Shown here: piece after piece, positions 52,740 to 63,774 of the stretch | Position numbering within the stretch: the stretch's first letter is position 1 | Layout: each line of letters begins with the position of its first letter | NCBI GenBank assembly: GCA_964019425.1 | Contig: OZ025820.1 | Location: 558,001-622,000, forward strand | Reading direction: 5' to 3' | Length of the DNA stretch: 64,000 nt | DNA from: Flectonema sp. DT1601 | Lineage: Eukaryota > Euglenozoa > Diplonemea > Diplonemida > Diplonemidae | Program-made: the position numbers and the translations under genes | Notes under the pieces: model-generated | Database searches by the model: none | Seen by the model: only the letters and a program-made list of their open reading frames with translations | Told to the model about the DNA's origin: nothing

Positions 52740-53587
52740 ATAAAACGCTACAATTCAATTTTATAGTACAATCACTTTGTTGTTGATTCTGAGTAATAAT
52801 AATTTATTTTTTTTTATTTTATATTTATTTTTATTTTATATTTTCTTTCTGTTGTTGTTCATTTCCCATACTTTTGACCTTATCTCATCTTTTTTTTTTT
52901 TTTAAAATTTTTAAGTTTTATTTTATTTTATTTTTGACAAAATAACGATTGTATACCCTTAAAGGAAAAAAAATACCGAATTGTTGCTGAAAAATAATGG
53001 GAAAAAAAGAAGAAAAAAAAAAAAAAAAAAAAGGAACCGCAGTTCGATACGAAAAAATATATTCGTTGTAATGGTCTTGGAAATATGGTGATTGTGTACA
53101 CCTCCACGGGGGGTATTAATTCTGTTGGTTTGTTGGAGGTGGGATGGATGTTATAGCAATCTACTAGCTAATATTGCTTTTCCACGTCGCAAAGATGCTT
53201 TACAAAAAAAAAAAAAAAAAACGCAAAAAAAAAAAAAAAAAGAAAATACAAAAAGAAAACAAAAAAAACAGGACACAACTGAAGAAAAGAAATACAAAAA
53301 AGAAAGTAATCGAAAAATGTTATGCTGACAGAAGATGAATGGTGGCTAATCGCCGCCAGCCAGAGTATCTGATTGAAGGTAATCTCAAAAAATGGGAGAA
53401 ACCCTTGTGTATTAGAACACATGTTTCACGTTCTTTAATTATATACAAATTCCTAATTTAACATAATTCTTTATGTCTTTACAGGATTTCCTTAAATCTG
53501 AATTTGAAGAAACGGGTTTGTGTTTTTCCTTCTGTTTTTAACGTCTTAATTATTATCATTTCCCCATATCAGTGTGGAGGGCACACG
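52705..53587 (+). other. Intergenic region
   Basis: AT-rich with A runs at 53011-53033 and 53204-53245. Two acceptors precede the next gene: ctttacag (53484) and ccccatatcag (53572). No gene seen. Confidence 0.5.
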
Positions 53588-54834
53588 ATGCCTAAGAAAT
53601 TACCGCCGGGAGTGGTAGGATTGCAACCAGTTGCCCCACCGAGTGAAGGAGAACCCGGAGGTGTACAAGTCGTAAATGAAAACACTGTAATGATCCCTAA
53701 ACCAGACGGACAAGAGAAGTATACTGTAACTGCTTCAGGAACAAAACATGAAAATAGTTTTGCCTATGAAGATTTCGAAGTTAATCTTTCTAATCTTGGA
53801 TGTGGTACCCAAGGTCACGTTAAACTCTGCAAACATAAAAAGACTGGTAAACAATACGCCATGAAAGTAGTAAACTTTGGTGGAGATCCTAAAACTTTAC
53901 AATGTGAAATCAGTCATGTCCTACGTTTATCAGGTCACCATCCCAATCTCGTACAGTCATACGACGCCTATTTCCGTGAAGGTCATTTAATGATTCTAAT
54001 GGAGTATTGCAGTAATGGAAACTTAGCAAATCTACTTGATGCTGCTCCGAGGCCTAATGTTGTTATTCCTATGCATGTGCTTGGCTTTATGGCTCGAGAA
54101 ATTTGCAGTGGACTACATCACTTGCACACCCATAACGAAATACACAGAGACTTAAAACCATCAAATATCCTTATACATGATGACGAAGAGCTTGGAGCTA
54201 CAATTCGAATTTGTGATTTCGGTCTGTCGAAACAAGTTACATCAGAATTTGCTCACACAAAAGTTGGAGCAGGTGCGTACCTATCACCTGAACGTGTTAA
54301 GGGTATGGGATACAGAGAACCTGCAGACATGTGGGCATTAGGCGTCACCATAGCTGAGTTGGCATTAGGTGACCACCCTTGGTTAGGAAGGAGTGGTATA
54401 GAACTTAGTTCGTATCTGTCTGGTGCTGAAGGAGCTATAGAAGTAACCTGGTCACCAGACAGAAACATCTCTGCTGAATGCAAAGACTTCGTCGCTCAAT
54501 GTCTTCGTCTTGATCCGAATGATCGACCGACTGCTGAGCAACTTCTAAATCATTTCTTTATTTGCAACGCATCCGATCAAGCTGATGAAGCACGAAAATG
54601 GCTCCTCAGCGCTACAAGTTTCAAACACTGGGTCAAACACAAAGATGCGAAGGGACGCTATTTCTATCTTAACCTCGTAAGTGGGAAGAAGGTATGTAGT
54701 CTTTGAAAAACTATTATAAACAGTGTATCTGTTATTAATAAATAATAAACACTAACGATTAACAGCAATGGGAAAAACCACCTCCGCCACCCTTTGCAAA
54801 GGCGATACGGAAAAAGGAATCGCCTTCTGGTTGA
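53588..54834 (+). CDS. MAP2K-like protein kinase with C-terminal WW domain, 2 exons
   Basis: 390 residues from exons 53588-54691 and 54766-54834; the 74-nt intron (gtatgta..taacag) falls inside the WW domain in phase 0. Kinase landmarks: GCGTQGHV loop, K93 in YAMKVV, HRDLKPSN with H186, DFGLS with D210, and GAYLSPERV, all catalytic residues present. The activation segment and SPER resemble STE7/MAP2K kinases. After the kinase, FKHWVKHKDAKGRYFYLN joins across the intron to GKKQWEKPPPPP, which keeps both WW tryptophans (HW and QWEKP). WW domains bind proline-rich or phospho-Ser/Pro peptides. An upstream docking region is short. Start is the ATG 15 nt after catatcag. Confidence 0.85.
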
Positions 54835-55655
54835 GTACAAAGCTGAAGAGTTGTTTGGTAACTACTCGAGTAAGCGATGTTTACATCGAACTGGTGGTAT
54901 GATTTGCTTATTATTCTTTTCTGTGGCGACACACACTCAAAACAACCATTACAGACTATTACTGGTGGGCATTGCATGTGGTTCCAGTATTGGTCCATAA
55001 GCTTAATGGTCGCAACAACTGATATTGTTTTCGACATTAAACTCTCTTGATGTTTGCTCCATCAACTGACCTGGGTGTCATCACCTCGACGCGGACAGGA
55101 CCTGCGATCAGACTTCTTGAAGACAGAAATTCGCTGAACTCTTTAAAAACGCAGAGGAACTACCAACTCAGTGACACCTAAAACAAGATTACAATCCAGT
55201 TTGTGATTAGAATTCCTGTGAGAATTCCTTAAGACAGAATTTTGGTTGTCCCATCCCGAAAGGTGAATGAGGGAACAACTAGTAGGGGAGCACGGCAAAA
55301 CGAAGGAACAGAATTAAAAAAAAAAAAAAAAAAAGCAACAGCATTTATGGGAGAAACAAAAGAAGAAGAAAAAAAAGAAAAGAGAACTTGGGCTTCACAA
55401 TTTAATACAAAAAACCTTGTAGCGCACATAACCTTGTTTGTTCGTGCACGAAAACTGGAGGAAAATATGAAAAAAAAAAAAAAAAAAAAAAAAGGAATTG
55501 AAGCGAACGAGCGAACGCGCACATCGAATATTGCAAAGCGGAAGAAGGTCGATGGGTGTGAGAGGCCCAAGATCAATTCCCAGAAGTATTCCTATACTTT
55601 TCCCCGTCTTTCTTTCTTTCTTTTTCCCCTTCAGGATGTGTGAGAACTCTTGAAA

Positions 55656-55735
55656 ATGTCAATACGACACAAGATGTCAATACGACACAAGATGTCAATA
55701 CGACACAAGATGTCAATACGACACAAGATGTCCGA
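55656..55735 (+). repeat. 18-bp minisatellite, four and a bit units
   Basis: Unit atgtcaatacgacacaag, four perfect copies at 55656, 55674, 55692 and 55710, then a broken fifth beginning atgtccg. Noncoding; 18 bp keeps a frame, but no open gene spans it. Confidence 0.95.
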
Positions 55736-57048
55736 TGGAACTTAGTTTCCCTTTTTTTTGTTTCTCATTCTACTGAACACTGAAAAATTTCACGGAAAAA
55801 AAAAGGGAAAAAAAAAAAACGATTCTTGGGCATTTCACGATTGTGACTCTCCATTACTTGCACGCAAACACAAAAAACACACGGAACACATTTTTTTTTT
55901 TCCTTTTAATTTTGGGCCATTTTTTTTGGTGTATTTTGGGCCGTAACCCTTTTTCTTTTTTTTTTTTTAAATTCGCATTGTCGGAGACGACGAAAATAAT
56001 TATTGCTTTTTTTCTTTTAAGTGGTCGTTCCTCTCTTTGTAGAAATGGGAGACCAGATACGAGCAGTTTTAAAAAAGTAGCCTTTTGGAGATGACAGCGA
56101 GTGCAACACACTTCTTTTTTTCTTTTTTCATATTTTTGGGTGAGAACGGCACTTTTCGATGATCTCGATGGTTCTCTTTTTGCGCTTTTTTTTTAAAAAT
56201 TAAATTGAATTGCAAAGAATAAATAAAAAAAAAAGAAATAAAGTTTATTTTCAGTCCCACCCTCCCAGCTGTCATTTTTTTTTTTTTCTTCTTTTTTTTT
56301 TTTTTTTCCATCTCCTTTTTTTTAGTTATTTCGCAGTTGTGCTTTTTATTATGTAGCAAAAATTGCAAGTAGTATTTTTTTTTTTTTATTTTTTTTTTTT
56401 TAAAATATATTTGTTGAATTTCTTTGACTATTTAGTTTTTATGATTGTTTTCAACTTTACTCAAACTTGAAACCTTTTATTATCTTAGCTGACAATGTAG
56501 AAAGCTGACTGTTGCTTCATGGCTCTATAGCGTTAACCCAAAACTCTATAGTTTACTTTGTTGAAACCGAGTATCTATGTGTTGGGGTAACCTGTTTTGG
56601 AGAAGGGAAAAAAAAAAAAAAAAAAATGCTAAACGAATATTCATGAGGAGTAATGTCAGTTGCATTTGGCGAATGCAGGAACTAGACGCTCGTTTTTTTG
56701 AGAAAAAAAAAAACATTAACCCCTAATACTTTCCCTTTAGAAAGAAAAAAAAAAAAAAAAAAAAGAACAATTGTTCAGATCACATATGATTCACTTTAGC
56801 TTTCATGGTTGATCACACAAAAAAAGAAATAAATACAACTCAATGTAAGCTGTCATGTTACGTTACGGAGAAGGCATTGATTTATTTGGACTGCCTTTTT
56901 TTTATATATATATTTTTTTAATTTATAGTCGGAGAAGAAACTATTCAGATCGAAAAGCCGATATTTCTGGTCACAATTTATCTCCCCTGTGTGCAGAGTG
57001 TATGCCTACACTAATACTACCTTTAGTCACTGTATCTATATTATTGTG

Positions 57049-57096
57049 ATACAATACATTTGTATTTTACGTACGAAATCGAACAGTTAACCCCTG
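57049..57096 (+). repeat. Dispersed short repeat with palindromic core
   Basis: Reads tgatacaatacatttgtatt then ttacgtacgaaatcgaacagttaacccc. The same sequence with few changes lies at 39710-39757. The core AATACA-tt-TGTATT is self-complementary. Confidence 0.7.
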
Positions 57097-58165
57097 TAAG
57101 ACAAAATTGCCATCTGACGGCAGTCTCAGTGACTGATGATGAGAGAATAGAGGTAAAGAGGTATATGGATTACTCTCGAAACCTAAATAGTTACTTTAAA
57201 AGGCTAAGTTAAGCATCACCATAGATTACTGTATCCTTAACAGATGTTAAATTATTATTATGTTAATGTGATACAATACAGTTGTATTTTATAAATTCAA
57301 GTATTCAATTTCCCGTGAGACGGGGGTTCTGTTTGCGCTCAACGAAATAAAATGGCAATCTGGTTTTTTTTTGCTTCTTCCCGGTTTTTTTTTTCTTTTG
57401 TTTTTTCTCAATCATGAATTAGTTTCACACGACTACTGATAATTGTTCTCTTGGTGTTTTTCGCTTACTGAATTCTTTACTTTTACTTTTACTTTTTTTG
57501 AACTCTGTATTAGAAAGACTTGATCAGTGAAATTTTCTATCTCTTTCATATTTCTATCCAAGCTGATGATACGTGGGCTGCTAGCTAATTTCTTAATTAT
57601 TATCAAGGGAACCGTCTATTAGTTTTTTTTTTTTTTTTTTTTTTTTTGGCCTATCGGTAACTCAGCAAACAGGTACCCCCCTAGAGTGGTGTACTCGCTT
57701 GGCTGTCAATATATAGGGGGTTTTTTTTCCCTTCTCGAATTTTGGTAAAAATATCCTTTTCAAGGGCCCAGAACTCCGAAGAATTGTGATTCCGGGGCCG
57801 AAAAAACTTGGCACTGTGAAGTGCGTCTCTTTATTTATTTATTTATTTTTACAATGAGAAGAGAAGATACTCCCCACAGACGACCCTGGTTGCTATACGA
57901 GTAGTTTGATACCTCTATTTCCAGCATGTCGGGAAAGGTACAGCCCAGTAATGCACAAAACTCATCCTTTTGTAGAAGAGGCATCATAGAAGGCACTAAC
58001 CGTACTTGACAGTCGAGGAAAAGATAAGCGTGTGGGAGTCTGAAATGAAATGTAACCACGATAGGCTCAGAGAACAGAAAAATTGTCACGTCGGTACCAA
58101 CAGCCTGAATACATTTACTATGGCTGTGAGGGTTGTTTTTATTTATTTTATTCGCTTTTCTCCCC

Positions 58166-58196
<31 letters not shown>

Positions 58197-59517
58197 GTTT
58201 TCTCCTCTTGCTTCGTAGTTCACAATGTAGCGCAGTAAATGTTTCCTATCTAAAAATCTGCGTAGTGAGAAAAATTACTGAAACTCCTTTTTTTTCATTA
58301 ATGTCTTTTTTTTCGCACTTGGGGGTTGCGGTTCCTCTTTACGCTGCTTCAGTCAGATCTCGGTCCAGAGTCAAGAGGTAGACTAGTGGTTATTTGAACC
58401 GCTATTTCACACTTTTTTCCAACAATTCCCCTTTTCGGCGTGTACACCCTTTTTTTTTTTTTTTTTCCCTTTCTTTTTTGCGATACTTTCCTTGCTGTTT
58501 GGTTTGATTGGCTTTTTTTCCCTTTTATATACATCAGTTTTCTACAAAAAAAAAATAATAATAAAAAACTATAAGAATGAACAGAAAAGGCTCAAAAATG
58601 GAAATGCGTAATGCTGCTACTGAGTTACCTTACAACGGAACTGAGTTGTTCGTTAGTTGATGCAAATCCTTTCTGAGCCTTTCCCCAAATATAAGAATTT
58701 GAGAAAAAAAAATAAAGAAATGTTGGTGTGTGTTGATTTTGATGCGGGTGCGTGTCTTCTTTTTTTTTTTTTTTTTTTTGTCAAAGTGGAAGCCAAGAAG
58801 AACGAATTAGAAAAAAAGGAGAGAAAAAGGAAATATAAAATAAGAGCGAATTAATAGCGAGATAACAGCTTTTAATAAATCCAATAGGTCATCACTATGA
58901 TTAATAAACACTGTTGTGTAGATTATTGGCTCCTTATGTTGGTGAAAAAAAAAAAAAATATTATTGGCCATTTCCAACGTCAAAAAAAAAAAATTATTTT
59001 AGCAGACAGGCTAAACGATTTTTTTTTTTTTTTTTGGGGTTTTTTTGCTTTGATATTTTTCTTGGAAAAAAAAGAAAAAAAAAAAAGAACGAAAAAAAAA
59101 AAAAAAAAAAAGAAAAGCACAGAAACACGAACTCATGGGCGATCGCTCACCAGCCCCATCCGAGAAAGCAACAAAAAAAAAAAAAAAAAAGAAGAAGCCC
59201 ACCGTTCTCCTTGTGTGTAATGCTCAATGCAAGTTGTTGTTTTTTGCCGTCCTGTTTGCGACTATGTTGTCGCATACAGGGAGAAAAAAAAAAAAAAAAA
59301 AAAAAAAATAAGATCTCATCAGTCTCTGGGTTGTCGTTCAAAAAAAAATTTTTTTTTTAAATTTTTCCAAGAAGTTCCATTCTATTCAACACATATTTCT
59401 TTATTCCCGTAGCAAAATGAACTAACACAGTTAGCACGAGTATTATTTCTATTTCTTCCTTGAATTTCATACTCCGTCTCATTTCTCAGAACCTAATACC
59501 ACCACAGCACACTAAAA

Positions 59518-60303
59518 ATGGTGCTTAGCAGAGCAGCTAAGCAAGGACAGGGAGTGACACCTCCGTTTAAACCGAATCCAATGGACGTTCGGATAATGGG
59601 ATTAGGAACCCTTTCACTGTCGACATGTATATTACTTATAGCCTCTGTTAGTGGACTTCCTTTGATTGAGGTTCAGGGACCTGATCAAGTTGTCAGAGCT
59701 ACCTTTGGTGATATCAATATGTGGAAATTCGATTTTAATAGGGAAACACTTGCAAACTTTGGTGTCGCTGATGAAAATAACAGAACCACCGCAAAAGCAG
59801 TTGGAATACGTCATACAACTGGTAGCACTCACAAGGAAGCCGCAGATGAAATTTCACGTGGAAGTCCATTCTGTGAAGGAAATACATTTACTGTTTGTTC
59901 GACTATTAGAGATGTCAACAGGATGTTCATTTCAGGCCAAGGATTGATCCTATCTGCCATGGGTGTTTCATTTGGTATTTTAACATTAGTACCTCTTACA
60001 GGTATACGAGTAGCTAACCAAGCTTTTATTTACTTCATCTTTAGCGTCGCTGTTGCTGCTCTTGTCATCGCCGCAACTGGTCATTTCGTTCACAAATTAG
60101 AAGGAAATCTTGATGACGTTTTTAACTCAATATATCCTGGTATCGATGTAGCGTATGAGTGGAAATCCGGTGCGATTTGTCTCTTTATTGCTGCGGGTTT
60201 TGCAGGCATTTCTTTTATACTGTCTGGAATCCTCACCGCGTGGTGTTGGAACAGTCCGTATGGCCCTGGTGAGGGTCCGAATTACAGCGAAGAGAATGTG
60301 TGT

Positions 60304-60340
<37 letters not shown>

Positions 60341-60468
60341 TTATTATTATTATTATTAAACAAACAAAACAGCCAATGCCTCCACACTTTCTTCCAAGAA
60401 CCCTTCCTCCTGAGGTCATCGAAGCGAAACTTGCAGATGCTGCAAGTGAAGACCCCAGCACTGACTAA
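59518..60468 (+). CDS. Four-transmembrane claudin/amastin-like protein, 2 exons
   Basis: 291 residues from exons 59518-60297 and 60373-60468. Membrane segments lie near residues 27-47, 137-160, 167-192 and 218-244, with a large first outer loop containing FCEGNTFTVC (two Cys) and N-glycosylation sequence NRT. This is the layout of the claudin/PMP22 and amastin class, without a firm family match. The 75-nt intron (gtgtgta, T run, aaacag) is a multiple of three with no stop, so retention would add a second hydrophobic stretch. The true C-terminus is probably PMPPHFLPRTLPPE to the end, proline-rich and cytosolic. Confidence 0.7.
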
Positions 60469-60915
60469 CGAGGTCCTTCGCTGTATCAGTATTGCTATTC
60501 AGTATTGGAGTAGCCAAACCAACAGCAGATGGCGATTTCTCTAAACTGGTCGATATACGAGATCTTCTTTGTTCATAAATATGTAATTTTATGCTGAAAG
60601 TCTTGCATGTACCTTCGGCAATTGAATTCGATTTCTGTTATCTGTTTTCCTATTAGTTCACCTTCCCTACTCATTTGGGTTCTAACTTCGTTAAAAAGGA
60701 ACCCCCCTCACCCCCCTCGATTTGTTAATTTATTTCAATTTGATTGCAAATCATAAAAGCTATTCGGTAATAATCTGAATTTACTTCGAACATTAAACAC
60801 ACTACAATATGATGATAGTTTTTATATGTCAATAATACGATTCTGTTTTTATTATTATTTTGAATACATTAACTCATGTTCGATCCCCTTCGCAGGATAC
60901 TCGTATGATAGTATT
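60469..60915 (+). other. Intergenic region
   Basis: AT-rich with no gene. A ccccttcgcag acceptor ends at 60894, 21 nt before the next start, and is preceded by a T-rich stretch. Confidence 0.5.
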
Positions 60916-63024
60916 ATGTCATTGGTATCGCCTGAAAATCCATTACGGCCACCATCATCTCACTCAAGTAGACATGCTTGGTTAGAGGGTGAATCGGTTG
61001 ATAAAACACTAATTTTAGTTAGAATTAAAGGGGAAAGAATAGGAGTTGGGTACACTGATAATTTGATTACTGATGTTGTTTTGAATTCTGTTGCGGAGAG
61101 GTCAGGTATCCAGAGAGGAATGGTTTTACGTAAAATTGATGGATTTCGTGTTGACACGACTACTGAAGTACGAGATCGTTTCGCAACTGCCGGAGATAGA
61201 ATCGAAGTTGTAGTTGAACAGAGACCTACAACAAGACAAAGTGATACCAGAGCTCAGACTGTGTCACCAAATTCAATCATATTTCGTCCTTCATCGTCCC
61301 AACAAGAGCTGATTACTACTGATGATCCTTATGGATATGTCAATTGTAGATTATACGCTCCTTTTGAACCTTCTCTTCTTTTATTTCCAATAATCTTCCT
61401 AATAACATGGGAGTTAGGGATAATACTACAAACCTTGAAGTATGGGGAATTTTCGTTCGATCCGAAGCCTGATTCGCCTCCGTTATTTTCACACGGTATT
61501 CGTATTATTTGCATCGCTTGCTGTGCTCTCTTCTGTGTAAAAGTTCCAAGATTAATGACAACCTCAAACACAGTGAAGGAACATAATGGAATATATTTCG
61601 ACCTTACGGTCATCGCTGTTGTTTATTTTATCATAGCAGCGGCGTCTGCGTATTCATCATACTTAGATTTTGATGTTTGCTCGACTCCTTCAAAAACAAC
61701 TTTAGAAAAACTGTCAACACGTGACACCACTAAAGGATGTCCTTCTTATGGTTACGTTTGGATGAATGTTTTAACTGGATCGTTTGCTGCGACCGCAGCG
61801 TTATTATTGTCAGTTTGTTGTTGTTATTGGTTGAAAACTAAACCAGTAATTAATCGATCTGTTCCAGTCTTTCCAATCAAACTACCTGCTCCACAACGAC
61901 CACATTCAAAGATTCTGTCTCGAGCAGGATCAAAGCTGTCTCACGTTATAGCACCCACAGGGTTTACAAGAGCAGAATCTGTTATGTCAGCACCAATGAT
62001 TGCTACTGATATAGAGAACAGTATGAGAATATGGAATAAACAAGCCTGGAACGTTGTTCACATGAACAGATTAATGTCTCAAAATAAAACAGATCCTAAT
62101 GAAGAAGAAGTTGCAACAATCACATCAGTCAAAACAGAGAATTCACCATCATCACATCCGGAAGATGAGTTGGTCGATCAAAGTACTTCATTTGAAAAAC
62201 CTGAAAATAGAATGACATGGGTGCGACTAGCTGAAAATGATCGTTCTTTTGAAAAAACGTCTTCACCATCACTGATACCTCTTTCAAAGAAGACGAGCGA
62301 AGTAATTCAAGAAACTAAATCGGATACTCTAACCTTGTGGGAACGGTTTGAAAAGTCTATAGCAGAATTAGATATTCACATCTCAGATATGATAAAGTAT
62401 CCTGAAGGAGAACGAACTCTCTTAATTAAAGAATTGGGATTCACTCCCGTTGAGGTTTTTCGAATTAATAAAAAACTTTCAGAACTAAGTGACAAATACA
62501 ATGAATCTAACGCTAAAGAAACGATGAAAAATAAAATGAACACCATCTTAAACAGAGATAAGCATCAAGAGAAACCACAACCTAAGTTAACTGATCTAAG
62601 TGGACGTGGTACACATCAAGTTCAGTCAGCTGCGTTAATGTCGGAGAATTTCCCTGAAACGCCTTCGATGACTAATGACGTTTACAGCATGCAGAGGATC
62701 ATCTCACAAGAATATGGAATGTTGTCGCAGGCGGAGTCAAAAACAGTTGACGACGCCCTTCGTGTTATGCAAACTCGTAAGAAACTTCTAAACTATAATC
62801 GCGCAATAGAACTTCTTGAGAAACAGCCTCGTAGGCCTCCATCCCAGCCAGGTTTGATACCACAGTCGGCTGTTTTATATCCCCAACAACCACCAGCGGT
62901 ATCATATCCGCAACCACCGGTAGTGTCATTTCCCCCACCACCACCTCTTGGTTATCATCAACCGCCAAACATTGGTTTTGGTAATCAGATTCCACCGTAT
63001 GGAGGAAATCAACAATATTGGTAG
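60916..63024 (+). CDS. PDZ-domain four-TM membrane protein
   Basis: 702 residues. Residues about 27-100 look like a PDZ domain (GERIGVGYTDNLITDVV, then AERSGIQRGMVLRKIDGF). Four membrane segments follow near 151-171, 192-210, 227-250 and 281-305. The long C-terminal tail is polar, with a helical region around 470-620 and a proline-rich end of repeated PQPP and PPPP motifs that could bind WW or SH3 domains. No matching full-length family was recognised. The start is the first in-frame ATG after the cttcgcag acceptor. Confidence 0.75.
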   Translation: MSLVSPENPLRPPSSHSSRHAWLEGESVDKTLILVRIKGERIGVGYTDNLITDVVLNSVAERSGIQRGMVLRKIDGFRVDTTTEVRDRFATAGDRIEVVVEQRPTTRQSDTRAQTVSPNSIIFRPSSSQQELITTDDPYGYVNCRLYAPFEPSLLLFPIIFLITWELGIILQTLKYGEFSFDPKPDSPPLFSHGIRIICIACCALFCVKVPRLMTTSNTVKEHNGIYFDLTVIAVVYFIIAAASAYSSYLDFDVCSTPSKTTLEKLSTRDTTKGCPSYGYVWMNVLTGSFAATAALLLSVCCCYWLKTKPVINRSVPVFPIKLPAPQRPHSKILSRAGSKLSHVIAPTGFTRAESVMSAPMIATDIENSMRIWNKQAWNVVHMNRLMSQNKTDPNEEEVATITSVKTENSPSSHPEDELVDQSTSFEKPENRMTWVRLAENDRSFEKTSSPSLIPLSKKTSEVIQETKSDTLTLWERFEKSIAELDIHISDMIKYPEGERTLLIKELGFTPVEVFRINKKLSELSDKYNESNAKETMKNKMNTILNRDKHQEKPQPKLTDLSGRGTHQVQSAALMSENFPETPSMTNDVYSMQRIISQEYGMLSQAESKTVDDALRVMQTRKKLLNYNRAIELLEKQPRRPPSQPGLIPQSAVLYPQQPPAVSYPQPPVVSFPPPPPLGYHQPPNIGFGNQIPPYGGNQQYW

Positions 63025-63165
63025 TACCGATTATCTCCAGGAAGGGAAAAAAAAAAAAAAAAAAAAAAAACTCACCGGCCGAAAGGTTCGGTTTGTCAAC
63101 CCTTACGGAGAAGCTATCGTTTCTTCAACACTAACCTCCAGCTGGTTTGTTGTTATTGTTTTTCT

Positions 63166-63199
<34 letters not shown>

Positions 63200-63774
63200 G
63201 ACATTTCTTTATTACCTTATTTTTGAGTGCTTAAACTCTCCAAGTCAGTTCTGGTACAGAATTTTAATCGAGGAGAGCTTGGTACCGAAAACCGGAAAAA
63301 CAACAACAACAACAGTAAAAGAAAGTTTCTTGTGTGTGTGTTGTGCGTCGCGTTTTTTTTTTTTCATTTTTTACTTTCCTATCTTAAGATCTACCTTTAT
63401 TCTATAATCAGATTTAATTATTTTTTCCATACTAGAAGTAGCGAACTCGAATCCATTTAATGGTCGATAGACGTCTTTTAGGATAAAAAAAAGAAGAAAA
63501 AAAAAAAACGATGGTATAATTTTATTGTCGGTCTTCGTATTCTTTCCTACTGCTATGCCATGGTTTTTAAAATTTTTTTTAATTTTTTTTATTTTTTAAA
63601 TTTTTCACCTTGGAAAAAGGTCTTTTGTGATTTCTTTTTGCATTGTTCAGTTTTATTCAACTCTGGTACTGTGAGTTCTTCTTATGATTTGATTTTTCGA
63701 CCAGATTTTTTTTTTTGTTGTAATTAATTTATCTTTATCTTTTCATATGAAGGGATTTATCTCAGAAAAAAAAA
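63025..63774 (+). other. Intergenic region
   Basis: A run near 63048-63070 and T run of about 28 near 63169-63196. A tatctcag acceptor ends at 63765. No gene. Confidence 0.5.

Larger units (their letters stand above)
54835..59517 (+). other. Gene-poor stretch of 4.7 kb
   Basis: No credible coding sequence on either strand; open frames here depend on A or T runs. Contains an 18-bp minisatellite (55656-55735), dispersed repeats (57049-57096 and 57268-57310), a GAGAAC/GTTCTC hairpin near 56143-56176, a TGCC/GGCA hairpin near 57110 and a CCCG/CGGG hairpin near 57312. A stretch at 57835-58089 reads without stops on the minus strand but has no recognised homology. A ccaccacag acceptor ends at 59507. 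Confidence 0.55.

Noticed and set aside
55242-55643. A 133-codon + frame rich in Lys
   Set aside because: Its length depends on two A runs and the composition is that of spacer DNA.
57100-57240. Box C/D-like snoRNA (atgatga near 57135)
   Set aside because: No convincing box D (CTGA) at a suitable distance downstream.
57835-58089. Minus-strand frame of 84 codons (VPSMMPLLQKDEF, LGCTFPDMLEIEV)
   Set aside because: Reads somewhat like protein and was considered as a transposon relic, but no motif or second piece supports it and it would be the only minus-strand gene.
58897-59360. Overlapping + and - frames of Lys or Phe
   Set aside because: Produced by long A and T runs only.
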